DNA of 58,643 nucleotides from Hyphomicrobiales bacterium (GCA_900472605.1 UCJD01000005.1:1-58643), one strand, 5' to 3'; positions 1-9,000 are shown, numbered from the stretch's first letter. The notes: generated from the sequence alone by a model not told the origin. A program made the numbers and translations.

Positions 1-208
1 TGGCTTGTCTTATGCAGTTGTCCTGGAGCTCGGTTATGATGAGTTCACCATCGGCGGCGTTCACCCGCCGATGGTGAGAGGGGATGGATCGCAAGTTGGC
101 AGGCCGTTTGAGGGCCGTGTTTGAGTTTGATCACCCCTTTCTTTTCCATGTGGCCTGAACGGATACCGGGGCTTTGCAGCCCGGATGACAAGCTGAGGAC
201 AGGAAAAG
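1..208 (+). ncRNA. candidate IS110 bridge/seek RNA region
   Basis: This non-coding stretch lies directly upstream of an IS110 transposase. It holds a perfect 12-bp inverted repeat, CACCATCGGCGG at 46-57 and CCGCCGATGGTG at 65-76, separated by a 7-base loop, and a second hairpin at about 166-184 (CCGG and GCT arms, TTGC loop). In the IS110 family (IS621 is the model) the non-coding end upstream of the transposase encodes a bridge RNA whose internal loops pair with target and donor DNA. Position and structure fit that role. Guide loops and transcript ends were not determined, and no expression can be inferred from sequence alone. Confidence 0.42.
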
Positions 209-1156
209 ATGACAAAGGATACCATCGGCATCGACATCTCAAAAGATCACCTCGACATCTATCGGATGAGTGACGGCGCGATTTGCCGCTTCGCGAACAA
301 TGAGGCAGGCCACAAGAGTTTCGTGACCTGGCTGGGACCGGCCGAGACTGTTGATCGTCTTCGCATAGTTTACGAGCCGACAGGCTCCTATCATCGTGCC
401 ATCGAGCGCCGGCTGGATCTGGCCGGCGCAGCTCTCGTCAAGGTCAATCCTCGCCAAGCGCGGCGCTTTGCCGAGGCCACGGGCAAGCTTGCCAAGACCG
501 ACCGGATGGATGCGGCCATGCTGGCGCGCATGGGAGCCGCTCTTGAACTCGAAGCACGACCGGTACGAAGCCCCCTCTTCAACGATCTCAAAGATTTGCA
601 CATGGCCCGCGAAGCGCTGCTCAAGAACCGCACGGCGGCTAAGAACAGGGCAAAAAACCTGACTTTGTCGGTGCTCAAGCGCCACAACGTCGAACAACTC
701 AGGCAGATCGAACGGCAGATGGCTGCGATCGAAACAGAGATCATGCGCATCGTCAACGATGATCCCGATCTCGCAGGGCGCTTTGATATCCTCGTGTCGG
801 TACCAGGCGTGTCGACAGTCACAGCCCTTGCGCTCCTGATCGAAATGCCAGAACTCGGCTCGCTTGACCAGAGACAGGCAGCCGCCCTCGCGGGGCTGGC
901 GCCGGTCGCACGACAATCCGGGAACTGGACAGGCCGCGCTTTCATTCGCGGCGGGCGGGCAAATGTCCGCCAGGCGCTTTACATGCCGGCACTCGTCGCA
1001 ACGCGCTTCAACCCAGATCTCAAGGCAAAATACGATCAACTCAAAGCGGCGGGCAAGCCGCCAAAAGTCGCCATAACAGCAATCATGCGAAAGCTAATAG
1101 TCCTCGCAAATGCTCTGCTCAAAGCGGGCAGAAAATGGCAACCGATGCTCGCTTGA
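209..1156 (+). CDS. IS110-family transposase (DEDD recombinase)
   Basis: 315-residue transposase that would catalyse RNA-guided recombination of its own element. The N-terminal RuvC-like domain shows the four acidic residues expected of the family: D9 (IGIDIS), E56 (VYEPTG), and D98 and D101 (KTDRMD). The C-terminal transposase_20 domain starts near residue 190 with the helix-hairpin-helix-like SVPGVSTVTA. It carries the candidate catalytic serine S237 in ARQSGNW, followed by RGGRANVRQALYMPAL. A clear AGGAAAAG ribosome site precedes the ATG. Length is near the family norm, and I see no frameshift or stop, so the element may be active. Long antisense reading frames over this gene are composition artefacts. 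Confidence 0.95.
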   Translation: MTKDTIGIDISKDHLDIYRMSDGAICRFANNEAGHKSFVTWLGPAETVDRLRIVYEPTGSYHRAIERRLDLAGAALVKVNPRQARRFAEATGKLAKTDRMDAAMLARMGAALELEARPVRSPLFNDLKDLHMAREALLKNRTAAKNRAKNLTLSVLKRHNVEQLRQIERQMAAIETEIMRIVNDDPDLAGRFDILVSVPGVSTVTALALLIEMPELGSLDQRQAAALAGLAPVARQSGNWTGRAFIRGGRANVRQALYMPALVATRFNPDLKAKYDQLKAAGKPPKVAITAIMRKLIVLANALLKAGRKWQPMLA

Positions 1157-1377
1157 CCAACACGGATACTCAAAGCTTGAGTTTCCTAGGCGACCGGTAC
1201 AGTCAATTTCCCCATTTCGGCATCGATTACAGACCATATGCTTCTCTATTTTTAAATGTTTTAAAATAAATTGAAATAGTTTGAACTCGCTCCATATATG
1301 ATTGTAGAGGGCCAGATCGCTGTGGCGGTCCCTTCGAGATGGTCCGAAGCAACTGATTGGCGCTAGGGAGTTGGCAA

Positions 1378-1557
1378 ATGATTGAGTTCAAGACATCGGA
1401 TACCGGCAAGGACCGTTCGGAGGAAATTAAACTCGAGCTGCAAAAGCTTGACGCCGAAATGGCCTCGCCCAACATCAAAGAAGCTAAACACGCAGAACTA
1501 AACATCATCTATCGGCAATTGTCTGCTGAACGAGATGCATTGGCAGCCCGCCACTAA
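1378..1557 (+). CDS. small hypothetical protein (59 aa)
   Basis: A short acidic and helical reading frame beginning MIEFKTSDTGKDRSEE, with many Lys/Glu heptad-like positions (EIKLELQKLDAEM) suggesting a small coiled coil. GGGAG sits 8 bases before the ATG. It follows the IS110 element and precedes another small gene on the same strand. I do not recognise the family and assign no function. Confidence 0.5.
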   Translation: MIEFKTSDTGKDRSEEIKLELQKLDAEMASPNIKEAKHAELNIIYRQLSAERDALAARH

Positions 1558-1638
1558 AGGCGTCAGCGAAGACTAAATGATTGCGTCTGATCACGATCAC
1601 TCGGAAATAAAAACTGGAATATTAGGGAGGGCCGTTTT

Positions 1639-1944
1639 GTGTCTAGCATCCCAAAGTTCATCACGACGCCGCAGCTTCAGGTCATCAAATCCTTGCTTCG
1701 TGAAGGTGGATTTAGCGATGAGGTCTGGTCAATCTCTCCGCCGAATAGCGAGGCACGAGAGCTGATCGCCCTCGTCCAGAGCGGAATGGGTGACCCTATC
1801 GACCTTTCCCGGGAGCTCGAGGTTCGTTTCGGTTCATCAAAGGATGGATCCGCCGCGTTGCAACGCTCATTGAACCAACTGGCTGATCATGGACTGTTAG
1901 TGCGTCCCGCGCTTGAGTACCCGACGACGATCCCAACTACGTAG
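1639..1944 (+). CDS. hypothetical protein (101 aa)
   Basis: Reads from a GTG preceded by AGGGAGG. The protein starts SSIPKFITTPQLQVIKSLL and ends in a likely helical segment (LQRSLNQLADHGLLV). The alternating short helices (TPQLQVIKSLLREGGF, EARELIALVQSGM, AALQRSLNQLADHGLL) resemble a small winged-helix or helix-turn-helix fold, but I cannot name a family. It lies 82 bases after the preceding small gene. Confidence 0.5.
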   Translation: MSSIPKFITTPQLQVIKSLLREGGFSDEVWSISPPNSEARELIALVQSGMGDPIDLSRELEVRFGSSKDGSAALQRSLNQLADHGLLVRPALEYPTTIPTT

Positions 1945-2008
1945 GTCTACTGTTACCTCGAAGGGAGTACGCCGCATCTTCGAATCTGTTAACGGCGTAC
2001 GTCGCGAG

Positions 2009-2473
2009 CTAGCTCAACTTTCCCGACCAAAGTTCATCCTGAAGCTCTACCCCGTCCTGCAAGCTGTGCAATATTTCGATCAGCCGCGGCGCCAAGTCGC
2101 GGATTTCGGTGAGGTGAATAGCGGTCAGCCGCTTGAGCACAGTTTCAGCCTTGGCAGTCAGCGCCAGCGTCTGGCGGCGTTTGTCGTTCGGGTCGGCGGC
2201 GCGTGACACATAGCCGGCGGTCACCAGGCGACCGACGAGCTCGGTTGCCGAATGCGGTGCGATCAGCAGTCGCTGGGCAAGCAGGCCGATGGTCATCGCC
2301 TCTTCGCTGCGATGGCCCCTGATTGCCAGCAGCGCCTGATGCTGCTGTGCCGGCAGGCCTTCCTCCTGGGCTGCGGAGGCGCTGAAATCCATGAAGCGGC
2401 GCAGCGTGTAGCGCAGATTGGAAAGCGCCTCGTAATCGGTATCCGTCAGATCGTCCTTCGGCTTCCTGGCCAT
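2009..2473 (-). CDS. MarR-family transcriptional regulator
   Basis: 154-residue winged-helix regulator beginning MARKPKDDLTDTDYEALSNL; GGGGGA precedes the ATG at 2473 (a TTG lies one codon upstream). The central region LLAQRLLIAPHSATELVGRLVTAGYVSRAADPNDKRRQTLALT is the DNA-binding helix and wing, with the family-typical D-x-NDKRR turn. MarR proteins bind as dimers to short palindromes and usually repress themselves and a neighbour until a small ligand is bound. It is divergent from the ClC gene, and the palindrome at 2601-2615 lies between them, so control of the transporter is a reasonable inference. The ligand is unknown. Confidence 0.88.
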   Translation of the reverse strand: MARKPKDDLTDTDYEALSNLRYTLRRFMDFSASAAQEEGLPAQQHQALLAIRGHRSEEAMTIGLLAQRLLIAPHSATELVGRLVTAGYVSRAADPNDKRRQTLALTAKAETVLKRLTAIHLTEIRDLAPRLIEILHSLQDGVELQDELWSGKLS

Positions 2474-2600
2474 CAATCCCCCGCCGTCATTGCATCCATG
2501 CCGCTGTCTCCATCCGCCGGTGATCCCTCGTCGCAGGCATAGCCTGCATTAGCTCTTCTGCCTGATCTGTCAATCGGCCACACAAGAGGTGCTTGATTTG

Positions 2601-2615
2601 TATCGTAATACGATA
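2601..2615. promoter_or_regulatory. candidate MarR operator (perfect palindrome)
   Basis: TATCGTA-A-TACGATA is a perfect 7-1-7 inverted repeat in the 182-bp divergent gap between the MarR gene (start 2473) and the ClC gene (start 2656). Size, symmetry and AT-rich centre match MarR-family operators. Its position 41 bases before the ClC start suggests direct control of the transporter. Confidence 0.6.
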
Positions 2616-2655
2616 TATTTGGCCACCCATTGTCAGCCTGCCAGCAGGAACCCAG

Positions 2656-4464
2656 ATGTCCCCACACAACAAACAGCAGCCGCACGATTTCATGGGCGGC
2701 CTCTCCCGGCGCGAGGCCGGAGATTTCACCACGGACAAGCGCGTCATTGCCCTCATCGGCATGGCGTTGATCGTCGGCACCGGTGGCGCCTTTGCCGCTT
2801 GGGTGCTGGTCAGCCTCATCTCGCTGGTCACTAACCTCGTCTGGTTCGGGCGCTTCAGCATCCATGCGGTATCGCTGGCCGAGGCGCCGCGTTCGCTTTG
2901 GATGGTCGCCATCCCGGTTCTCGGCGGCCTCGTCATCGGCCTGATGGCGCGCTTCGGCTCCGAGAAGATCAGAGGACACGGCATTCCAGAAGCGATCGAG
3001 GCAATCCTGATCGGCGGTAGCCGGATGTCGCCCAAGGTTGCGATCCTCAAGCCGGTCTCCTCGGCGATCTCGATTGGAACGGGTGGCCCCTTCGGCGCGG
3101 AAGGCCCGATTATCATGACCGGCGGGGCCATTGGCTCGCTCTTCGCGCAATGCTTCCATCTGAGTTCTGCCGAGCGAAAGACGCTGCTCGTCGCCGGCGC
3201 CGCTGCCGGCATGACGGCGATCTTCGGCTCGCCGATCGCCGCCATCATGCTTGCCGTCGAGCTTCTGCTATTCGAATGGAAGCCGCGCAGCTTCATTCCC
3301 GTTGCCGTCGCAGCCTGTGTGTCGGTCTGCTGGCGTCCGTTCCTGTTCGGGGCTGGGCCGCTCTTTCCGAAGCAGTTCCATATGGATCTGCCCTGGTGGA
3401 GCATCCTGCTCTGCGCCGGCATGGGCATCGTCTCCGGTTTGCAGTCCGGCATCCTGACGACGCTGCTCTACAAGATAGAGGACCTCTTCGAAGCGCTGCC
3501 GATCCACTGGATGTGGTGCCCGGCGCTCGGCGGGCTGATCATCGGCCTCGGTGGCCTGATCGAGCCGCGCGTCCTTGGTGTCGGCTATGATATTATCGAC
3601 GGTCTCCTGGACAGCAAGATGCTGCCGCAGGCGGTACTGACGATCCTGCTTGTCAAGGCGGCGATCTGGCTCGTGGCGTTGTCTTCAGGCACGTCGGGCG
3701 GCGTGCTGGCGCCGCTGCTGATTTTCGGCGGCGCTCTCGGCTGGCTTGTCGGACTTGTTCTGCCCGGCGATCCCGGCTTCTGGGCGCTGCTCGGCATGGC
3801 CGCGATGATGGGCGGCACGATGCGCGCGCCGCTGACCGGCACCTTCTTCGCCGTCGAGCTTACCGGCGACGTCTCCGCGCTGCTGCCGCTGCTCGCGGCG
3901 ACTGTTTCGGCCTATGCCGTCACCGTGCTGCTGCTGCGCCGTTCGATCCTGACCGAAAAGATCGCCCGCCGTGGCCAGCACATCACCCGCGAATACGGCA
4001 TCGATCCCTTCGAATTTTCCCGCGCCCGCGACATCATGATCTCTGACGTCGAGTGTTTCCGGGCCGACATGACGGTCGCAGAAGCGATCAGCCATTTCGA
4101 GACGATGGAGAAGACCCATCGCGTCTATCCCGTCGTCGACGAGCTCGGCATTCTCAAGGGGGTGGTGTCGCGGGGCGATGTGTTGCGTTGGCACCAGGAG
4201 AGGGCGGAAGCCGATCGGCCGCTCGCCGATCTCGTCTCCGATGCTTCTCTGCCGCTCGCCCATCCCGATGACACGGTCGGCTACGTCGCGGACCTGATGT
4301 TGGCGACCGACACGGGCCGTATCCCGATCGTTGATCCAGAGAGCGGCCAGCTGGCGGGTCTCGTAGCCCGCAAGGACCTGCTGCGGCTTCGCCACTCCCT
4401 GCAGGCCAACGAAACGGAACGCCAACCATATTTCGGACGTTGGTCGGCTCCGCTGCGCCGTTGA
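2656..4464 (+). CDS. ClC-family chloride channel/antiporter with C-terminal CBS pair
   Basis: 602-residue inner-membrane chloride transport protein. It has about ten hydrophobic segments, then a cytosolic CBS tandem from roughly residue 450 (MISDVECFRADMTVAEAI... and LADLVSDASLPLAHPDDTV...). The anion selectivity motifs are visible: GHGIPEA, GGPFGAEGP with the gating glutamate at about residue 149, and SGGVLAPLL. The retained gating glutamate suggests the protein may be a Cl-/H+ exchanger rather than a simple channel. The start at 2656 was chosen over an in-frame ATG 21 codons upstream because AGCAGGAA precedes it and the upstream stretch overlaps the likely operator. ClC proteins with CBS domains help acid tolerance and volume control. 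The adjacent MarR gene probably regulates it. Confidence 0.92.
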   Translation: MSPHNKQQPHDFMGGLSRREAGDFTTDKRVIALIGMALIVGTGGAFAAWVLVSLISLVTNLVWFGRFSIHAVSLAEAPRSLWMVAIPVLGGLVIGLMARFGSEKIRGHGIPEAIEAILIGGSRMSPKVAILKPVSSAISIGTGGPFGAEGPIIMTGGAIGSLFAQCFHLSSAERKTLLVAGAAAGMTAIFGSPIAAIMLAVELLLFEWKPRSFIPVAVAACVSVCWRPFLFGAGPLFPKQFHMDLPWWSILLCAGMGIVSGLQSGILTTLLYKIEDLFEALPIHWMWCPALGGLIIGLGGLIEPRVLGVGYDIIDGLLDSKMLPQAVLTILLVKAAIWLVALSSGTSGGVLAPLLIFGGALGWLVGLVLPGDPGFWALLGMAAMMGGTMRAPLTGTFFAVELTGDVSALLPLLAATVSAYAVTVLLLRRSILTEKIARRGQHITREYGIDPFEFSRARDIMISDVECFRADMTVAEAISHFETMEKTHRVYPVVDELGILKGVVSRGDVLRWHQERAEADRPLADLVSDASLPLAHPDDTVGYVADLMLATDTGRIPIVDPESGQLAGLVARKDLLRLRHSLQANETERQPYFGRWSAPLRR

Positions 4465-4864
4465 TCAGTGGGCCTATGGTTTTCCACTCTTCCTGGGCGC
4501 TTGCTGTGAAGCTGGCGCTTTGGCCGCAAGGCCAGCTTGCATTCCGCGGGTTTATCGAACGTTCGCGTTGGTGGTCTTAGAGACTGAGACCTACGGCCCA
4601 GATGAAATGATAGCATCAAACGGGACGCAGCCATCATCTCGATAATCGCCGCCATATTACTATGTCGGAATCTCACGTCATCGATGTTCCGGTCGGCATC
4701 ATTCAATCTGCGGAATGTTCCCGTCCCAAAATACAGGTGGCTTGTGTATGAGCTAGTCTCGACCGACCAATAGGTTAAACTCGAGGTTTTAGGGCCGAAC
4801 TACTGCAACAGCAATTTTATCCAGCCGCCTTATTCCCCAGTCCGCCGCCCGTTGGGTTTCTCTT
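4465..4864. other. 400-bp intergenic region with a weak terminator-like hairpin
   Basis: This gap separates the convergent ends of the ClC gene and ehuA. A stem-loop at 4511-4536 (GCTGGC...GCCAGC, with inner CTT/AAG pairing around a G bulge) lies 47 bases past the ClC stop and could end that transcript, although the T-run after it is poor. Nothing else coding or structured was recognised. Confidence 0.45.
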
Positions 4865-5644
4865 TTATCCTAGAACCGATGCCAGAAATTCGCGCGTCCG
4901 CTCCGCTTGCGGCGCGCCGAATATCTCTTCAGGTGCACCCTGTTCGCAGATGCGACCCTTATCGAAAAAACAGACTCTATCCGACACCTCTCGGGCAAAG
5001 CGCATTTCATGAGTGACGAGCAGCATGGTGAGATCATGTTCATGCGCCAGTCCCCGTATGACAGAGAGCACTTCGCTGACGAGCTGCGGATCGAGTGCCG
5101 AGGTCGGCTCATCGAAGAGAAGCACTCGCGGGCGCATCGCCAACGCGCGGGCGATCGCCACGCGCTGCTGCTGTCCGCCTGATAGCTGCGAGGGATAGAA
5201 GTCCTTCTTATCAGTGAGCCCCACCATGTCGAGCAGTTGTATTGCACGCGCCTCAGCTTCGGCGCGTGCAATGCCGAGCACCCGCAGTGGCGCCTCGACG
5301 ATATTGCGCAGAACCGTCATGTGCGGGAACAGGTTGAAGCTCTGGAACACCATGCCGACATGGTTGCGGATCTGGCGCAGATGGCTTTCCGAGGCCTTGA
5401 AAGGGCCTTTGCCGTTCGGTTCATGATAGGACATGTTCTGTAAGGTCAGCTTGCCATCCTGAAACGGTTCGAGCGTCATCAGGATGCGCAGGACGGTGGA
5501 TTTTCCCGACCCGGACGGGCCGATCAGCGTCACCTTCTCGCCCTTACGGACAGTGAAATTGAAGTCGTCGAGCACCGTCAGGTGACCGAAGCGTTTGGCG
5601 ACGTTGGTAAATTCGATGATGGGCGGATTGTTGTTCTCGGTCAT
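4865..5644 (-). CDS. ehuA: ectoine/hydroxyectoine ABC transporter ATP-binding protein
   Basis: 259-residue ATPase that powers the Ehu polar amino acid-type importer. Walker A is GPSGSGKST, the ABC signature is LSGGQQQR, and Walker B is [12 protein letters not shown], followed by the switch histidine in LLVTHEM. The correct start is the ATG at 5644 ([12 protein letters not shown]). Its ATGA overlaps the stop of ehuD, so translation is coupled; a longer frame reaching 5956 is an overlap artefact. It is the last gene of the minus-strand eut-ehu transcript. Placing the ATPase last, after both permeases, differs from the ehuABCD order I recall for Sinorhizobium meliloti, but membership is clear from the surrounding genes. 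Confidence 0.93.
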   Translation of the reverse strand: MTENNNPPIIEFTNVAKRFGHLTVLDDFNFTVRKGEKVTLIGPSGSGKSTVLRILMTLEPFQDGKLTLQNMSYHEPNGKGPFKASESHLRQIRNHVGMVFQSFNLFPHMTVLRNIVEAPLRVLGIARAEAEARAIQLLDMVGLTDKKDFYPSQLSGGQQQRVAIARALAMRPRVLLFDEPTSALDPQLVSEVLSVIRGLAHEHDLTMLLVTHEMRFAREVSDRVCFFDKGRICEQGAPEEIFGAPQAERTREFLASVLG

Positions 5645-6333
5645 CGCAAGGGGATTCCTGCTTTCGGGAGGGCTTTCTGCAGGCGGTGGAGACCGGCCGA
5701 GCAGATCAGCGTCAGGAGGAGGAAGATCAGGCCGACAAGCGTCAGCGGTACGAGGTACTCGAAGGTGCGTTCGCCGATCATGTTGGCAAGCCCCATCATT
5801 TCCATGACGGTAACGACGGATAGAACCGGGGTTTCCTTGATCATGGCGACGAGATAGTTGCCCATGGCCGGCACGATCCGCGGGATGGCCTGCGGGATGA
5901 TGATGTCTCGATAGGCCTGCATGCGCGTCAGATTGAGCGCCGTCGCTGCTTCCCATTGGCCGCGGGCCACAGCCTCGATACCACCGCGATAGACCTCGGA
6001 TGTATAGGCCGCATATTGCAGGCCAAGGGCAAGCGCGCCTGTGAGAAAGGCCGGAAGCACGATGCCGAAATCGGGCAGCACGTAATAGAGAAAGAAGAGT
6101 TGCACCAGAAGCGGCGTGTCGCGCAGGAATTCAACGACGAAAGCGGTCGTCCAGGAGATCGCCACGACGCGGCTGCGGCGCAGCAGCGCAAAGACCAGGC
6201 CAAGAACGAGCGCGATGGCGAAGCCGGCTGCCGCTGCCTTCAATGTCACCGTCAAACCGATCAGGATGATCGGCAGGATCGAGCTCGTATAGGTGAACCA
6301 GGTTGTCGTATCCCATTCGTATCCATACATCAT
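5641..6333 (-). CDS. ehuD: ectoine/hydroxyectoine ABC transporter permease
   Basis: 230-residue inner-membrane permease of the His/Glu/Gln type. Hydrophobic segments run through [40 protein letters not shown] and the C-terminal [19 protein letters not shown]. The EAA-like cytoplasmic loop that contacts the ATPase is [23 protein letters not shown]. It starts 12 bases after ehuC ends and overlaps the ehuA start by four bases. With EhuC it would form the heterodimeric membrane channel for ectoine and hydroxyectoine. Confidence 0.9.
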   Translation of the reverse strand: MMYGYEWDTTTWFTYTSSILPIILIGLTVTLKAAAAGFAIALVLGLVFALLRRSRVVAISWTTAFVVEFLRDTPLLVQLFFLYYVLPDFGIVLPAFLTGALALGLQYAAYTSEVYRGGIEAVARGQWEAATALNLTRMQAYRDIIIPQAIPRIVPAMGNYLVAMIKETPVLSVVTVMEMMGLANMIGERTFEYLVPLTLVGLIFLLLTLICSAGLHRLQKALPKAGIPLR

Positions 6334-6345
6334 GTGATCATGTCC

Positions 6346-7011
6346 TCACGAATGGGGAATCTGCGGAAAGGCGTGACCGCGCCGGACGAAACGCTCGATC
6401 ACGCGGATCACAATCATGAGCACCAGCGACATGGCGAAGTAGCAGACGAGCGTGATCGAATAGACGCTTGCGCTATCCAGCGTGATGTTGCGGATCGACT
6501 GCGCCGCGAAGGTAAGATCGGCAATCGATATCAGCGACACGAGCGAGGAGAGCTTGAGCGTCTCGATCGCAAGGTTGCCGAAGGCCGGCATCATCTCGAC
6601 GATTGCCTGCGGCAGCGAGATGCGAAACAGAGTCTGAAGACGGCTGAAATTAAGGGCGCGGGCAGCTTCTTGCTGTTGCACCGATACGGATGTCAACGCG
6701 CCGCGGACGATCTCGGCACCGTAGCCGCCAGCATGTGCCGCCAGCACCAGGATTCCGGTCGTGATCGGATCGAAGCTCAGCCCGACGAGCGGCAGCGCGT
6801 AGTAAAACCAGAAAAGCTGCACGAAGAGCGAAGTGCCGCGGAAAAGCTCGGTGTAGCACAACGCGACGGCCCTGAGGATCGGCCCGCCTTCGACGCGCAT
6901 GATGCCGAAGGCGAAAGCAAGCACCGCGCCGACGGCGATCGATGCCAGCGTGATCGTCATCGTGATCATTGCACCGTGCCAGATCATTGGCAGGTAGGCT
7001 GTCCAGTTCAT
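6346..7011 (-). CDS. ehuC: ectoine/hydroxyectoine ABC transporter permease
   Basis: 221-residue permease homologous to EhuD. Visible features are the FRGTSLFVQLFWFYYALPL segment, the family-typical GAYGAEIVRG-like stretch (AGGYGAEIVRGALTSV), and the EAA loop EAARALNFSRLQTLFRISLP. It lies 61 bases after the ehuB stop on the same strand. It pairs with EhuD in the transporter; which of the two permeases is called C or D here follows gene order and similarity of pattern, not a database comparison. Confidence 0.88.
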   Translation of the reverse strand: MNWTAYLPMIWHGAMITMTITLASIAVGAVLAFAFGIMRVEGGPILRAVALCYTELFRGTSLFVQLFWFYYALPLVGLSFDPITTGILVLAAHAGGYGAEIVRGALTSVSVQQQEAARALNFSRLQTLFRISLPQAIVEMMPAFGNLAIETLKLSSLVSLISIADLTFAAQSIRNITLDSASVYSITLVCYFAMSLVLMIVIRVIERFVRRGHAFPQIPHS

Positions 7012-7072
7012 GCGGAGGTCTCCTGGTGTTAGGAGCGGCGCCCGACCGGGTGCGATCGAGCGCCTTTAGCCG

Positions 7073-7924
7073 TTATTTGCCGGCGCAGAGGTCATCGACC
7101 TTCTTATCGGCAGCCGCAGTGATACTCTGTTCGGACAGGCCGTACTTGATGAGGATCGCCTTGTACTCATCTGTCGAGCGGAACTTGACGAGGGCGGCGT
7201 TGAATGCGTCTCGAAGGTCCTTATCTTCCGGGCGGAAGGCAAAGCCACCGTAGTTACGAACCGGCGCATCCTTGACGATCGGGTCCGTAAATGGCGAGAC
7301 CTGCTCAACCTGGGCCTGACCCTTGGCAAGCGCCGCAACTGTCAATTCGGTCGCCGCGTAGGCATCTGTACGACTTTGCACGGTCGAGATAGCGTCGGCA
7401 TTGGCCGGAATGAAGACGATCTGCTCATCCTTGACGCCGACGGCCCGCAGGAAGTCGACATTGTTGGCGCCGGAGACGACCGCTACCGTCAGCGACGGGT
7501 CCTTGGCAATGTCGGCATAGGTCTTTAGTCCCTTCGGATTGCCCTTTTTGACAAGCAGGCCTTCGCCATAGGACGAGTTCGGCTCGGTGAATGCGACCTG
7601 CTTGCAGCGCTCTGGCGAGATGTTCTGTTCTGCTGCGGCAAAGTCGAATCGTTTTGCCTTTAGGCCCGGGATTAGGGTGCCGAACGGCGTGACCGTCCAG
7701 TTGATCTCTTCGATCCCCATGGATTTCAGGACGGCGCTGGCGACATCGGGACCGATGCCGGCAGAGGTGCCATCGGGCTGCATGTAGGAGTAGGGCACTT
7801 CATTGGCGGTCGCGGCGCGGATGTATCCCTGCTCCTTGACCTCTGCAAGCGTAAGCGCGCTGGCCGACGTTACGCCCAGCATCAGAGCAAGGGCGGAAAG
7901 GCTGACGATTTTCTTGATTGGCAT
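7073..7924 (-). CDS. ehuB: periplasmic ectoine/hydroxyectoine-binding protein
   Basis: 283-residue solute-binding protein of the SBP_bac_3 fold. It begins with a signal peptide (MPIKKIVSLSALALMLGVTSASA), followed by EVKEQGYIRAATANEVPYSY and the typical GIGPDVASAVLKSMGI and FDFAAAEQNISPER elements. The mature protein would capture ectoines in the periplasm and deliver them to EhuCD. In S. meliloti, EhuB binds both ectoine and 5-hydroxyectoine through aromatic residues and acidic contacts. Lying between eutE and ehuC on one strand, it is the link between the catabolic and transport halves of the operon. Confidence 0.92.
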   Translation of the reverse strand: MPIKKIVSLSALALMLGVTSASALTLAEVKEQGYIRAATANEVPYSYMQPDGTSAGIGPDVASAVLKSMGIEEINWTVTPFGTLIPGLKAKRFDFAAAEQNISPERCKQVAFTEPNSSYGEGLLVKKGNPKGLKTYADIAKDPSLTVAVVSGANNVDFLRAVGVKDEQIVFIPANADAISTVQSRTDAYAATELTVAALAKGQAQVEQVSPFTDPIVKDAPVRNYGGFAFRPEDKDLRDAFNAALVKFRSTDEYKAILIKYGLSEQSITAAADKKVDDLCAGK

Positions 7925-7986
7925 GCGAATTCTCCTCTGGTTGGGGCTTTGCTGTCCGTTTTCGGATCTCGCGTATCTCTCTTGGG

Positions 7987-9000
7987 TTAGGTCTCCGCCG
8001 TGATCGTGGCGATCACGGAAAGGCAGTCACCGGCCTTGATCAGGCCGGGTACATGGCGAGCCGCGAGTACACCATCCATAGCGGCGCGGTACTCGATTGG
8101 CGCAATGCCAGTTTTTCCGATGGGGTAGACACGAGCGATGACCTCGCCTGTCACGATCGGATCGCCGAGATTGGCGGCGAAAGCGATCAGTCCCTCATCC
8201 TGCGCAAAGGTGAAGCAATCGCTTGATGGCATATCCAACCAACGGGTGAGCATGGCATTCGTTTCACCCGAAAGGATGCCGGCATGCCGCAGGAGATTGA
8301 GGCTGCCCTTGCGGGCGATTTCGATCGATCGTGCGGTTGCCGTCCCTGCACCGCCGAGCTCGGTGGTGACGAAGACCTTGCCCATCTCCTCGACGGTGGT
8401 ATCGAGCATGCCGACCGCGTCGATCTCCAGCATCTTCATCGAGAAGGGGGCGGCGAAGGCGGCGACGGCATCAAAACAGCGCGCTTCCTGATCCTTGTTC
8501 GGCAATTCGTGCGCGGCTGCATAGGGCAGAAAATCCAGCGTCCTGCCGCCAGAATGGAAGTCGATGACGATGTCGGCGAGCGGTATCAGATGGCGCGTGA
8601 CATAATCAGCGATCTTCTCCGTCACCGTGCCATCCGGACGGCCGGGAAAGCTGCGGTTCAAATTCCCTCTATCGATCGGCGAAGTCCGCGTGCCGGCGCG
8701 AAATGCGGGATAGTTTAGCGCCGGAACGACGATGACCCGCCCGCTTACCTGAGCCGGATCGAGCGTTTGCGCCAGTTCGAAAAGCGCGGCCGGTCCTTCA
8801 TACTCGTCGCCATGGTTGGCGCCGGTGAGCAGCGCGGTCGGGCCTTCCCCGTTGGCGATGACACAGATCGGGATCATCACCGAGCCCCAGGCGCTGTCGT
8901 CGCGGCTGTAGGGCAGGCGCAGGTGGCCGTGCTGGACGCCCTTCGCATCGAAATCGACGGAAGGAGCGATCGGCGATGGGCGGGAGAGGATGCTCGGCAT
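7987..9000 (-). CDS. eutE: N-acetyl-diaminobutyrate deacetylase (EutE/DoeB)
   Basis: A 337-residue zinc hydrolase of the aspartoacylase/succinylglutamate desuccinylase superfamily. The zinc site is visible as GANHGDEYEGP (His and Glu ligands) and DFHSGG (third ligand), with FNRSFPG-like NRSFPGRP downstream. In ectoine catabolism DoeB/EutE removes the acetyl group from N-alpha-acetyl-L-2,4-diaminobutyrate, releasing acetate and diaminobutyrate. The ATG at 9000 is preceded by an in-frame GTG at 9003. The gene begins four bases after the eutD stop, so the two consecutive pathway steps are made from adjacent, nearly coupled cistrons. Confidence 0.9.
   Translation of the reverse strand: MPSILSRPSPIAPSVDFDAKGVQHGHLRLPYSRDDSAWGSVMIPICVIANGEGPTALLTGANHGDEYEGPAALFELAQTLDPAQVSGRVIVVPALNYPAFRAGTRTSPIDRGNLNRSFPGRPDGTVTEKIADYVTRHLIPLADIVIDFHSGGRTLDFLPYAAAHELPNKDQEARCFDAVAAFAAPFSMKMLEIDAVGMLDTTVEEMGKVFVTTELGGAGTATARSIEIARKGSLNLLRHAGILSGETNAMLTRWLDMPSSDCFTFAQDEGLIAFAANLGDPIVTGEVIARVYPIGKTGIAPIEYRAAMDGVLAARHVPGLIKAGDCLSVIATITAET

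Larger units (their letters stand above)
1..1190 (+). mobile_element. IS110-family insertion sequence (ends not resolved)
   Basis: A complete DEDD-type transposase gene (209-1156) is preceded by about 200 bases of non-coding DNA rich in stem-loops and followed by a short non-coding tail with a small palindrome at 1168-1182 (ACTCAA/TTGAGT arms). This is the layout of the IS110 group, which lacks classical terminal inverted repeats and carries its structured RNA region upstream of the transposase. The left end may lie outside the window, and I cannot fix the right end from the sequence; 1190 is a placeholder just past the last palindrome. Confidence 0.7.

Noticed and set aside
239..1039. Long minus-strand reading frame opposite the IS110 transposase
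   Set aside because: It has no ribosome site or family resemblance and covers a gene with complete catalytic motifs; it is a GC-content shadow.
4281..4706. Minus-strand frame running from the intergenic gap into the ClC gene
   Set aside because: It overlaps the well-supported ClC C-terminus and shows no domain.
5956..7032. 358-codon plus-strand frame opposite ehuC and ehuD
   Set aside because: Its Arg/Asp/Gln-rich composition without domains is typical of the antisense of membrane permease genes.
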